The position numbers and the translations under genes are program-made. Shown here in pieces: positions 49,972 through 58,750 of a DNA stretch of 64,000 bases. The notes under the pieces are model-generated. The model worked only from the letters and a program-made list of their open reading frames with translations, was not told the origin of the DNA and did no database searches. The stretch's first letter is position 1; the number at the start of each line of letters is the position of its first letter. The stretch is from CAVPHV01 sp963821095 (GTDB lineage: Bacteria > Actinomycetota > Acidimicrobiia > Spongiisociales > UBA5794), in the NCBI GenBank assembly GCA_963821095.1, contig CAWGCJ010000020.1, forward strand, positions 1 to 64,000, read 5' to 3'.

Positions 49972-50517
49972 ATGCCTGCGCTGTCGACATGGACACCGGA
50001 GGACGGGGTACTCGGCGCCGTCGCGCCCTTGGCATTGGCCGCGGCAGCCGGGACTGCTCTCGTGGTTGATCTCGACCCGAACGGCCCGGCCTACCCGGGA
50101 GCCGCCGGCCTGGCCGAACTTGTGGCGGAGGGGCCGACCCGGCGTGATCTGGAGCCGGCCCGTGGCGGTGTTGCGGTGCTCCGCAACGGCGGCGTCGAAC
50201 CGGAGGACGCAGCCGACGTGTTGGGAGCCCTCGTCGCAGGGTGGCCCACGGTGGTCTTTCGACTCCCACCCCACCGCCGGCCCGACCGAGCCGGCGTAGT
50301 GCCGGTACGGCCATTGGTGCCCGGTGGATTGTTCCCCGCGGGTGATCGGGCGTCGGTCTACCAGTCGGCGGGGTGGCGGATCACCGCGCCCGGCCCGGGG
50401 ATCGTGCTGCCCCGTCCGCCGAGCGCCGTGGTCAAGGCGCTGCTCGAAGGCGTCCGTCCGCGACCCAATCGGTGGATCCGTTCGTGGCAGCAGGTCTGGG
50501 AGCTGCCGTGGGAGTGA
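49972..50517 (+). CDS. Ssd/CpaE-like protein of the Tad locus
   Basis: This 181-residue protein starts MPALSTWTPEDG and has a MinD/ParA-like core fragment (AAAAGTALVVDLDPNGPAYPGAAGL, then VFRLPPHRRPDRAG). Position directly before tadA and sequence character match Ssd (Rv3660c in M. tuberculosis), the septum-site-determining-like/CpaE component. No intact P-loop is visible, and it is shorter than CpaE. The stop overlaps the tadA start (GTGA). Confidence 0.6.
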   Translation: MPALSTWTPEDGVLGAVAPLALAAAAGTALVVDLDPNGPAYPGAAGLAELVAEGPTRRDLEPARGGVAVLRNGGVEPEDAADVLGALVAGWPTVVFRLPPHRRPDRAGVVPVRPLVPGGLFPAGDRASVYQSAGWRITAPGPGIVLPRPPSAVVKALLEGVRPRPNRWIRSWQQVWELPWE

Positions 50518-51568
50518 ACGACCGCCTGGCCCGTGTGATGCTCGAGACAGGTGTTCCCCTCGACGCGAGGCGCTGCACAACGCCGGGACAGAGCTTCTGG
50601 CGGAGGTGGCGCCTCTGGCGGGGCCGGCCGATGTGCAGCGTGCCGTCGACGCTCTAGTCGGGCTTGGTCCCGTCGAGGCGCTGTTGCGGGACCCAGAGGT
50701 CAGCGACGTTCTCGTGAATGGACCCGACGAAGTGTGGGTGGAGCGAGGCGGCGAACTCATCCTCACCAATGTCAGCTTCTCCGACTCGGCCGCCATCACC
50801 GCCGCAGTCGAGCGCGTCATCGCCCCGCTTGGGCTGCGGCTCGACCGGGCCAGCCCCGCCGTCGACGCACGGCTGCCCGACGGGTCACGTCTTCACGCCA
50901 TTGTCGCTCCGGTGGCCGTCGACGGTCCGGTGGTGGCGGTGCGACGGTTCACCGAGGCCGTTCCCGACCTGGAGTCACTGGTGGACGCCGGTGGGATCAC
51001 CACGGCCGGGGCCCAGGTGCTGCGTGACGTCGTGGCGACTCGCTGCAACCTCCTCGTGTCCGGCGGCACCGGGTCGGGCAAGACGACGCTGCTCAATCTG
51101 CTGTCGAAGGAGATCCCATCGGACGAGCGGGTGGTGACGGTCGAGGATGCCGCCGAGTTGCGGATCGATGGCCACGTGGTGCGGCTCGAGGCGCGACCGC
51201 CCAACGCCGAGGGCGCCGGGGAGGTCACGTTGCGCCAGTTGCTCCGCCACGCTCTGCGGCTGCGGCCCGACCGCATCATCGTCGGGGAGGTGCGTGGCCC
51301 CGAAGCCCTCGACATGGTGCAAGCGATGAGCACCGGCCACGACGGCTCGATGTCGACCGTGCATGCCAACAGCGCCGAGGAAGCATTGTGGCGGGTCGAG
51401 ACACTGGCGCTGTCGGGGGAGGCCCGGGTGGCCGAAGCCACCATCCGCCGCCAACTCGTCGCCGCCCTCGATGTGGTGATTCAGGTGGAGCGCCACCGCG
51501 GCGACCGCCGGGTCCGCTCGATCAAAACCCTCGAGGCGGGCCGGTTCGAGGAGCAGTACCGATGCTGA
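50514..51568 (+). CDS. tadA: Tad/Flp pilus ATPase TadA (one frameshift near the start)
   Basis: This secretion ATPase of about 350 residues belongs to the GspE/CpaF group and powers Flp-type pilus assembly. Walker A is SGGTGSGKTTLLN, then VTVEDAAELRI (Asp box), RPDRIIVGEVRGPEALDMVQAMSTGHDGSMSTVHAN (Walker B and His box). GTG 50514 overlaps the upstream stop. The frame changes near 50562, between VPLD and REALHNAGTELLAE, so one consensus base is probably missing or extra. It ends overlapping tadB by 7 bases. Confidence 0.9.
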
Positions 51569-52185
51569 TCGCTCTCTTGTGTGCCGCTGTCCTCGTTGTC
51601 GGAGTGCCTCGGCTCCGTGCCCGGAGCTGGCTCATCCTTCGGCGCCGTGGGTCGCGTCTCGGGACGGGCGACGAGGTTGCGCTGCTCAACGGCCTCGCCG
51701 CCGAACTCAGGGCGGGGGCGTCGCTGCGGATGGCCCTCGTCGCCGGAGCCGAGCGCGCCCCGCATTTGGACATGGACAGGGCGGTTCGGGCGGCGGCGGC
51801 CGGACTGCCGATGAGCGCAGTTGCGGCCGAGTTGGAGCCGGCCCTGCCGAGCAACGGTCGCTTTGTCGCTGCCGCGTTCCGGTTGACGGCGACGTCGGGT
51901 GGCCGTGCCGCTTCGATGTTTGAGGAATTGGCATTTCGCGCCGCCGAGGCGGGGGAGCTATCGCGCGAGCGTCGGGCGCTGACCGCCCAAGCACGGCTTT
52001 CGGTGTTCGTTGTCGGCGGAGCGCCGGTGGCGATGGTGGTCGTGTTGTTGATCACGGGCAAGGCACAGGCTTTGCTCGCGGCCGGGCCGGCGGGTTACGC
52101 CATGGCCGCCATCGGCGTTGGGCTCGAACTGGTCGGTCTGGCCGTCGTCGCCATCGTGTTGCGCAACGCGGAGCGGGCTCCGTGA
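51562..52185 (+). CDS. tadB: TadB-type pilus platform protein
   Basis: This 207-residue membrane protein has a short N-terminal span, the GspF/TadB cytoplasmic helical domain (ELRAGASLRMALVAGAERAP, FRLTATSGGRAASMFEELAFRA) and two C-terminal spans. It forms the inner-membrane platform with TadC. It starts at ATG 51562, overlapping tadA, and ends TGATG into tadC. At about 200 residues it is short, as in mycobacterial Rv3658c. Confidence 0.85.
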   Translation: MLIALLCAAVLVVGVPRLRARSWLILRRRGSRLGTGDEVALLNGLAAELRAGASLRMALVAGAERAPHLDMDRAVRAAAAGLPMSAVAAELEPALPSNGRFVAAAFRLTATSGGRAASMFEELAFRAAEAGELSRERRALTAQARLSVFVVGGAPVAMVVVLLITGKAQALLAAGPAGYAMAAIGVGLELVGLAVVAIVLRNAERAP

Positions 52186-52802
52186 TGCTGCCCGTCGTTG
52201 TGGCCCTCGGCGCCACCGGCGCGATTCGACGGCGCTTCCCCCGAGCGGGGTGGTGGGTGCTTCCGGCCGTAGCGTGTGCCGTCTGGTACCCGCTTCCGGC
52301 TCTGGCGCTCGGAGTGGCCGCGCTGGCCATCATCCGCCGCAGCGTCATCCACCGGGCCAGGGCGGAGCGCGCCCGGGCTGAGCGCGACGCCGTTGCGCTT
52401 GCCGAATTGGTGGGTCTCGGGCTCAGCGCCGGGTTGTCGTTCATGGCCGCGTTGGAGGCGGCGGGTTGCGAGGTTGGTCCGCCGCTCGCCGCCGAGGTCG
52501 ACGACGTCATCCGCCGCTCGCGGCACCGTGGCATTACGGCGGCGCTGGAGGAGTCTGGCGGGGCGGCGCGGCATCTCTATCTGCTGGCGGCCCGGGCGAC
52601 GGTGACCGGCGCCCCGGTGGCGGCCGCGGTCCGGGCCTACGTCGCCGAGCAGCGCGACGCCGATCGGTCTCGGGCGCTGGCGGCGGCACGCCGGCTTCCG
52701 GTGCAGCTTCTGTTTCCGCTGGCGCTATTGATCCTGCCGGGCTTCATGGTGCTCACCGTTGGCCCGGCGCTGTTGGGGGCGTTGGAACGCCTCGGCATGT
52801 GA
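52185..52802 (+). CDS. tadC: TadC-type pilus platform protein
   Basis: This 205-residue membrane protein has spans near residues 5-15, 25-45 and 170-195 and a GspF-like domain (AELVGLGLSAGLSFMAALEAA, ITAALEESGGAARHLYLLAARATVTGAPVAAAV, then LLFPLALLILPGFMVLTVGPAL). It is paired with TadB. ATG 52185 overlaps the tadB stop by one base; the GTG at 52182 is an alternative start. Confidence 0.85.
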   Translation: MLPVVVALGATGAIRRRFPRAGWWVLPAVACAVWYPLPALALGVAALAIIRRSVIHRARAERARAERDAVALAELVGLGLSAGLSFMAALEAAGCEVGPPLAAEVDDVIRRSRHRGITAALEESGGAARHLYLLAARATVTGAPVAAAVRAYVAEQRDADRSRALAAARRLPVQLLFPLALLILPGFMVLTVGPALLGALERLGM

Positions 52803-52851
52803 CTTCCCGCCGTGCCGGCCGGTCGCCGGTGAAGAAAGGAAACCTCCAGCC

Positions 52852-53025
52852 ATGTATGTGCGGAATCTGATCCAACAAGAGGACGGCCAGGCGACGGCCG
52901 AATATGCCCTGGTCATCGTTGCCGCGGCGGCGGTCGCCCTCGCCTTGATCCTGTGGGCCACCAACACCGGCGCTCTCGAAAGCCTGTTCGATGCCGTCGT
53001 CGAGCGAGTGCGGTCCTACGTGTGA
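52852..53025 (+). CDS. Flp-type prepilin (DUF4244-like)
   Basis: This 57-residue pilin precursor has a short basic leader ending EDG, then QATAEYALVIVAAAAVALALIL. Cleavage after Gly with Glu at mature position 5 and a hydrophobic helix follow type IV/Flp pilin rules. The ATG 52852 is preceded by GAAAGGA. It corresponds in position to M. tuberculosis Rv3656c. No prepilin peptidase is encoded in the window. Confidence 0.8.
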   Translation: MYVRNLIQQEDGQATAEYALVIVAAAAVALALILWATNTGALESLFDAVVERVRSYV

Positions 53026-53381
53026 ACCAGCGAGGTACCGCGGTGGTTGAGTTCGCCCTTGTACTGCCCCTGGTGCTGCTGGTGGTCCTCGCCGTCGTCG
53101 AGGTTGCCGTTGTCGCCCGGACCCAGCTCGAAGTCGTGAACGCCGCCCGGGAAGGCGCACGCGAGGCTGCGACCAATCCCGACCCCGCCGCCGCCGTGGG
53201 GGTGGTCCAACACAGCCTCGGCGCTGCCGGATCGCGGGCCAGGGTCCAAGTCAGTCGGCCTCATGTGGTTGGGGAGCGGGCCGCAGTGGTGGTTCGCCTT
53301 CCCCACACGCTGGCGGCACCGTTGTTCGGCGGGGTCACTGTCGAGCTGCAGGCGAGGTCAGTGATGCGAGTGGAGCGGTGA
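53022..53381 (+). CDS. TadE-like minor pseudopilin
   Basis: This 119-residue protein starts RGTAVVEFALVLPLVLLVVLAVVEVAVVARTQLEVVNAAREGAREAA, the TadE signature of a Glu followed by a single span, with an extracytoplasmic C-terminus. It is a minor pilin of the Tad system. GTG 53022 overlaps the Flp stop. Confidence 0.85.
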   Translation: MNQRGTAVVEFALVLPLVLLVVLAVVEVAVVARTQLEVVNAAREGAREAATNPDPAAAVGVVQHSLGAAGSRARVQVSRPHVVGERAAVVVRLPHTLAAPLFGGVTVELQARSVMRVER

Positions 53382-53845
53382 GCCGCCAGGACGGCGCGAT
53401 GTCGCTGCTCCTGCTGGCCGTCGGCGGTCTCGTGGTCGTACTGACCGTGCTGCTGGCCGACGTCGGCGGGTTCCTGGCTGCCCGCCTCCAGGCGTCGGCT
53501 GCGGCGGACGCAGCCGCGCTGGCCGCCGCCCCAGTGACGTTCCGTCCGTTCGGGTCGGCTGGATCGCCGATCGATGAGGCGGCTCGCTTTGCGGTCGCCA
53601 ACGGTGCCCGGCTCGTCACCTGCCGCTGCCCGGTCGATCCTTCGTGGTCGCCGCGAGAGGTCGAGGTCGTCGTTGCTGTTTCGGTCGATCTGATGGTGTT
53701 CGGGGCGACCGAGGCGCAGGCCAGGAGCCGCGCCGAGTTCATCCCGATCGAGTTGGTGGGGGCCGCCGATGTGCGGCGAGGTTTCAGCGCCGCGGTGGAC
53801 CAGGCGGCCCTTGAAGCATGGCCGCACCATCCAGCGTCTGGATGA
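53378..53845 (+). CDS. TadG/Rv3654c-like pseudopilin
   Basis: This 155-residue protein starts SRQDGAMSLLLLAVGGLVVVLTVLLADVGGFLAARLQASAAADAAALAAAP, the pattern of TadG/Rv3654c-type proteins with one N-terminal span and a soluble C-terminus. Two Cys (CRCP) near residue 83 may form a disulphide. GTG 53378 overlaps tadE. It is the last Tad gene before the beta-helix surface protein. Confidence 0.8.
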   Translation: MSRQDGAMSLLLLAVGGLVVVLTVLLADVGGFLAARLQASAAADAAALAAAPVTFRPFGSAGSPIDEAARFAVANGARLVTCRCPVDPSWSPREVEVVVAVSVDLMVFGATEAQARSRAEFIPIELVGAADVRRGFSAAVDQAALEAWPHHPASG

Positions 53846-53983
53846 GGCTATTCTCAGCCGCGGGAATAGGGGGTAACGGTGGGCAGATGGCCTGTGGCAA
53901 AGGTGCAGTCCGCGTGTGTGGAACCCACGATGAGATCGTGCCTGATTCGGTGATCCCCTTCCGTCGAAACGAGGGAGATAACC

Positions 53984-56900
53984 ATGAGGAATACTGCAGC
54001 GGGTGGCCTGGCGTTCTTGCTCGTCGTCGCATCGATGATGGGGGCGGTGGAGCCGGCCGAAGCGGATTCACACAGCGAGTTCGTCCCCGTTGCCGATAGC
54101 TACGTCGAGTCCCACAATCCGGACACCAACTACGGTTCCAGCACGATCGTGCGAACCGACGCAAGCCCCGTGCGCACCACGTATGTCAAGTTCAATATCC
54201 AGGGTGAGGGTCGGTCTCGTCGGCGGTGCTCAGGGTCTACGCCCAGTCGACCAACAACACCGGCTTCGAGGTAAGGACTGTCGTCAATACGGGGTGGGAC
54301 GAGTCGACGCTCACGTACAACAACGCACCGGAATGGGGCCAGGTAATCGCCACCTCCGGTCCGGTCGCAGCCGGCACTTTCGCCGACGTTGACGTTTCGT
54401 CGGCTGTCTCGGGCGACGGGCTGGTGACGTTGGCACTCACGAGCGTCAGCTCCACTTCTACCAGCTACAGCAGCCGTGAAGGCTCGAATCCACCGACACT
54501 CTTCATTCCAGGTCCGCCTTCTGCATCTCCTTTCTTTGTTACACGGTCGGGAAGCACGTACTCCGCCGTTTCACAGACCACCGGCCTGACCTACTCCGGT
54601 ACCTTGAAGTTCGCCGTCGAGGGCGCAGCCTCAGACCTGAGCCAGACAGGTGGGGGTGTGATCACTTTCGACGCGGGACGTTCGACCTTGGGAGCGATCA
54701 CTTCGAGTTCTACGACCTCGTCGGCGTCACCTTCGAGGGCCAAGGCATCGATGTCACGATTCTCCAAAACAGCACAAGTGCTGCAACGGACACAGAGCCG
54801 TTCGACTTCTCAAACAGTGTGCAGATCACTATTCGCGACATGACGGTGTTTGCGGGTGGGTCACCACGCTCGACCAGCGATGTGCTCGACTTCGACGGCG
54901 GTGACGACGTCCTGGTCGAAAGCGTCAAGATCACGGGCTCGCGCGGGCGCGGCATCGTCTTCGACGGCAAGGAATCGAGTGGTACCGGGACGGCCAATCG
55001 CAACGTGGTTCGCGACTGCTCGATCAGCAACATCCCAGGCGACGGCATCGAGCTCCTGGCTTCGTCGGAGAACCTGGTCGAGAACTGCACGATCACCGAC
55101 GTCGGAGGCCACGGGATCCAGCTCAACAAGGCTTCGTCCGTAGCCGACCAGCCCAACAAGCAGTCCACCAACAACGTCATCCAGAACAACACGATCACGA
55201 ACGCCGGGCAGGATGGCGTCAACATCAACAGCGGCGCCGAAAACCAGCTACTGAACAACACGATCACCAACAGCTCGGACGACAGCACGGGCCGCGACGG
55301 GATCCGCCTTTCGTCTTTCGACGGCGTTTCCTGCGACGACAACGTGATTGCGGGCAACGTGGCAACGGACAATCAGCTGATCAAGACCCAGAAGTACGGG
55401 CTCAATATTGCCAGCGCCAACTGCCACGACACCGTCATCGGCGCCGGGAACGACTTCTCCGGAAACATGGCGGGCGACATCAACGACAGCGGTACGAACA
55501 CGCAGTATCCGAACGACACCGAGGCTCCTACCGCTCCGGGCAATCTGACCGCGCCGCTGGTCGAGTTCAACCGAATCGGACTGGCGTGGGACGCCGCCAC
55601 CGACAATAACGGGGTGGCGCTGTACCGGGTCTATCGGGACGGCTCGCCGGTCGGGACCGTTGATGGTGGCACGACTACCTACACCGACGACACCGTCCTC
55701 CCCGAATCCTCCTACAGCTACCAGGTGGAGGCGGAGGACGCAGCGGGTAACACCTCGGCGAAGTCCTCCCCGCCGCTGGTCGTAGACACCCCCGCGGCTT
55801 CGTCGTCGTTCACGTCCATTGCGGTGGCCGATGCGTACGTAAATGGAGCGTATCCGGATTCGAATTACGGGACGTCGTCGCAGCTGCGGGTGGACGGTTC
55901 GCCGGTCATCCGGTCCTATGTGCGGTTCGACGTGTCCGGTGTGGCCGGCCCGGTGACGTCGGCGACGTTGCGGGTGTACGCAAGCTCGACCCACAACAGT
56001 GGGTTTGAGGTGCGCGGGGTCGCGGACAACTCGTGGGTCGAGACGGCGATCACGTATGCGAACTCGCCGGCGCTCGGCGCGGTCGTCGGTAGCTCGGGGC
56101 CGTTGTCAGCGAACAGCTGGGTCGAGATCGATGTGACGTCGTTGGTGACGGGGGACGGCACCTTGAGTCTGGCACTGACGGCGCTGACGAACACGAACAT
56201 GCGCCTCGACAGCCGGGAGGCCGCCAACCCACCCCAACTGGTCATCAATCAGGACACCTCTGGTAACAATGCGCCGATGGCAGGCGACGTCGTGACGGCG
56301 ACGGATGAGGATACCGTCGGTGCGTGGACGCCCGACGTGTCCGATCCCGATCCCGATACGCTGACGTGTTCGATCGTTACGCAACCGAGCGATGGTGTGG
56401 CGACGGTCGCCAGCGATTGTGTTTCGGGCACCTATACCCCGGACTCCGGTTACTCGGGGCCGGATTCGTTCGTGTACCAGGTTTCGGACGGTTCCCTGAC
56501 GGATACCGGCTCCGTCTCCGTGACGGTGAACCCGGTCAACGACATTCCGGTTGCGGACGCGCAGTCGATGAGCATCGTCCGCGACGCCGCCACGACGGTG
56601 ACGATGACGGGCTCGGACATCGATGGGGATTGCCCGCTGACCTTCGCTGTGGCAACTCCGCCGTCGAACGGATCACTCGGAGCGGTGATGAACGAGCAGT
56701 GCAGTTCCGGCGCCGGCAGCGGAGACATCGTGTACACCCCTGATGCCGGTTATACAGGAGCGGACAGCTTCACGTTCACCGTCACGGACCCGTCATCGGG
56801 GCAGTCAATCGCCGCCGAGGTGTCGATCACAGTGAACGCCCCGCAAACCAGCTTCACCCTCGTCCCCGCGGCCGATGCGTACGTAAATGGAGCGTATCCG

Positions 56901-57302
56901 GATTCGAATTACGGGACGTCGACGCAGCTACGGACGGACAATTCGCCGGTCATCCGGTCCTATGTGCGGTTCGACGTGTCCGGTGTGGCCGGCCCGGTGA
57001 CGTCGGCGACGTTGCGGGTGTACGCAAGATCCAACCACAACACGGGGTTCGAGGTGGTTGAGGTCGCCGACACCCCGTGGGTCGAGACGGCGATCACGTA
57101 TGCGAACGCGCCGGGGACTGGCGCGTTCCAGGGCAGCTCGGGTCCGTTGTCAGCGAACAGCTGGGTCGAGATCGATGTGTCGTCGTTGGTGACGGGGGAC
57201 GGCACCTTGAGTCTGGCACTGACGGCGCTGACGAACACGAACATGCGCCTCGACAGCAGAGAGGCCGCCAACCCGCCCGAGCTTGTCATCGAAACGAGCT
57301 GA
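53984..57302 (+). CDS. Secreted DNRLRE / right-handed beta-helix surface protein (two frameshifts)
   Basis: This exported protein of about 1,100 residues starts at ATG 53984 with GAGGGAG upstream and a signal peptide cut near EADS. Domain order: DNRLRE/CBM96-like domain (SYVESHNPDTNYGSSTIVR, TTYVKFNI), a right-handed parallel beta-helix of NosD type (about 54.8-55.5 kb, N-V-V-R-D-C and N-T-I-T-N repeats), an Fn3 domain (APTAPGNLTAPLVEFNRIGLAW), a second DNRLRE, a cadherin-like Ig pair and a third DNRLRE. DNRLRE domains occur in large surface and cell-wall proteins. Frames change near 54215 and 54678. No anchor was seen. It interrupts the usual Tad-helicase neighbourhood. Confidence 0.78.
55827..57290 (+). 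repeat. Two near-identical 420-bp DNRLRE-coding copies
   Basis: Copy 1 (55827-56246) and copy 2 (56871-57290) share long runs of identity, including the first 50 bases and the stretch encoding SYVRFDVSGVAGPVTSATLR. Spacing is 1,044 bp. High DNA identity points to recent duplication or gene conversion. Confidence 0.8.
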
Positions 57303-57353
57303 AGCCGATGGGGGGTGGGCCGGTTGGCCCGCCCCCCGCCGTCTGCTCCTGCG

Positions 57354-57443
57354 GCGCGTGCTCGATGTCGTGATTCGGTTGGAGCACCGTCGTCGCTACC
57401 GCACAGTGTCATTGAAGTGCCGGTGACACAGGGCGAGTTCAGC
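57354..57443 (+). pseudogene. Possible remnant of a TadA-type ATPase C-terminus
   Basis: Reading CGC GTG CTC GAT from 57355 gives RVLDVVIRLEHRRRYRTVSLK then a stop. This resembles the tail of the TadA in this window (LDVVIQVERHRGDRRVRSIK), with long DNA matches such as CTCGATGTNGTGATTC. A GEFSGAVD in the next frame echoes the following GRF region or the TadG tail. It lies between the beta-helix protein and the LLM gene and may be a relic of duplication; a chance match is possible. Confidence 0.3.
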
Positions 57444-58308
57444 GGCGCGGTGGACCGGCCGCAATGCGGCCCGCCATTTCGTCGAGCGGCCACGGCCCCT
57501 GGTTCTGGAATCCGAACCGCCACGGGTAGATCTCTTCAACCCACCACGTGGCCCCGACGGCGGCGTACTGTTCGACCAGCTTGGCGTCTGCGACCAGGTC
57601 GACGGTCGGGTTGCCGTTGGTGTGGACCACATCGAAAGGTGCGTCCGTGGTGCGGTGCTCCCTCATGAAGGCGACGATGTTGGCGAGTTGCTCGACCGAG
57701 ATGTCGTACGGCCCCGGCTCACGCAGCTGCGGCCACACCCCGTCCCAGCGTGCGGCGCGGCGGAACGGCGCCTTGGTCGGCCACGAGCCACACACCCAGA
57801 TCGGGACCCGTGGCTGCTGGATCGGTGGCGGGCGGAATGAGGCGCCATCGACGCGGTGGTGGGCGCCCACGTGCGAGAACGATTCTCCGGCCCAGAGTCC
57901 GGTGATGACGTCGAGGGCCTCGTCCAGCATGGCGGCTCGGGTCACCGGGTTGGGCTCCTCGCCGAACTCGTCCCACTCGCTGGCGCCTCCTCCGAGCCCA
58001 ACGCCGAGGATCATCCTGCCATCGGAGAGCTGGTCGAGTGACGCCATCTCCCTCGCGACCTTCCAGGGGCGTCGCCGGGCGAGGGGGGTGACCATCGGAC
58101 CGATCAGGATGCGATCTGTCATCGCAACGGCGCTGGTCATCGCCACCGTCGTATCGGCTACTGGCAACGTTGGTTCGTGCCACGCCAGCATGTGATCCCA
58201 CATGAAGCAGCCGTCCCACCCGGCATCCTCTGCCAGCCTCACAAACGCGGCAAGCGTCGCAACATCGGAGAGGTCGCCGGTAGTCGGCAGGTAGATTCCG
58301 AAACGCAT
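57439..58308 (-). CDS. LLM class (luciferase-like, probably F420-dependent) oxidoreductase
   Basis: This 289-residue TIM-barrel protein starts MRFGIYLPTTGDLSDVATLAAFVRLAEDAGWDGCFMWDHM and contains REMASLDQLSDGRMILGVGLGG, DEALDVITGLWAGESF and PIWVCGSWPTKAPFRRAARWDGVWP. These are features of bacterial luciferase-like enzymes, which in actinobacteria mostly use F420. The substrate is unknown. It is a single gene upstream of nothing in operon, on the strand facing the Tad block. Confidence 0.88.
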   Translation of the reverse strand: MRFGIYLPTTGDLSDVATLAAFVRLAEDAGWDGCFMWDHMLAWHEPTLPVADTTVAMTSAVAMTDRILIGPMVTPLARRRPWKVAREMASLDQLSDGRMILGVGLGGGASEWDEFGEEPNPVTRAAMLDEALDVITGLWAGESFSHVGAHHRVDGASFRPPPIQQPRVPIWVCGSWPTKAPFRRAARWDGVWPQLREPGPYDISVEQLANIVAFMREHRTTDAPFDVVHTNGNPTVDLVADAKLVEQYAAVGATWWVEEIYPWRFGFQNQGPWPLDEMAGRIAAGPPRR

Positions 58309-58383
58309 TGCGAGTTCTCCGGTGGGCGAGGCTCCAGGCTCACTGCGGCCCGACCTCGAAGCCAGAGGCCAAACGGCCCAAGT

Positions 58384-58728
58384 TCAGTTCGCGTCCTCTC
58401 CGAAGATGACGTTGTCGCCGGAGCGGCTCGCCGAATAGAACAGGTCGTAGCCGTCGACGTCGGTCGGGACCTGCATGGTGCAGGCGAGCACCCGATCGCG
58501 AAACTGCTGGACGAGTCCGGTGGCGACGAAGCGGTTGGCTGCCTCGCGCGATGTGTACTGGGTGATAACCAGCACCCTCGTTGGATCCGACGACTGCAGA
58601 TAGACCCCGTGGAACTCAGGTCCATCGGGCGAGGCGAGAGCGTCTTGCTCCCACTGTTGGATCATCGTGGCGAACTCTTGCATTCGGCCCAGCGGGACCC
58701 GGCACTCGGTGACGGTGAGGAAGTGCAT
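58384..58728 (-). CDS. ABM/dimeric alpha-beta barrel-like protein
   Basis: This 114-residue protein starts at ATG 58728 (MHFLTVTECRVPLGRMQEFATMIQQWEQDAL) and contains HGVYLQSSDPTRVLVITQYTSREAANRFVATGLVQQFRDRV. The ferredoxin-like pattern is that of antibiotic-biosynthesis monooxygenase (ABM)-type dimeric barrels, which include haem oxygenases and quinol monooxygenases. The activity cannot be named. It lies 22 bases downstream of the helicase gene and may be co-transcribed. Confidence 0.6.
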   Translation of the reverse strand: MHFLTVTECRVPLGRMQEFATMIQQWEQDALASPDGPEFHGVYLQSSDPTRVLVITQYTSREAANRFVATGLVQQFRDRVLACTMQVPTDVDGYDLFYSASRSGDNVIFGEDAN

Positions 58729-58750
58729 GGAGCCGACCCTACCCGCGGTC

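Noticed and set aside
53846..53983. c-di-GMP-I or cobalamin riboswitch
   Set aside because: GGCAAAGG and GGGGGTAACGG look suggestive, but the ordered conserved blocks of neither class are present.
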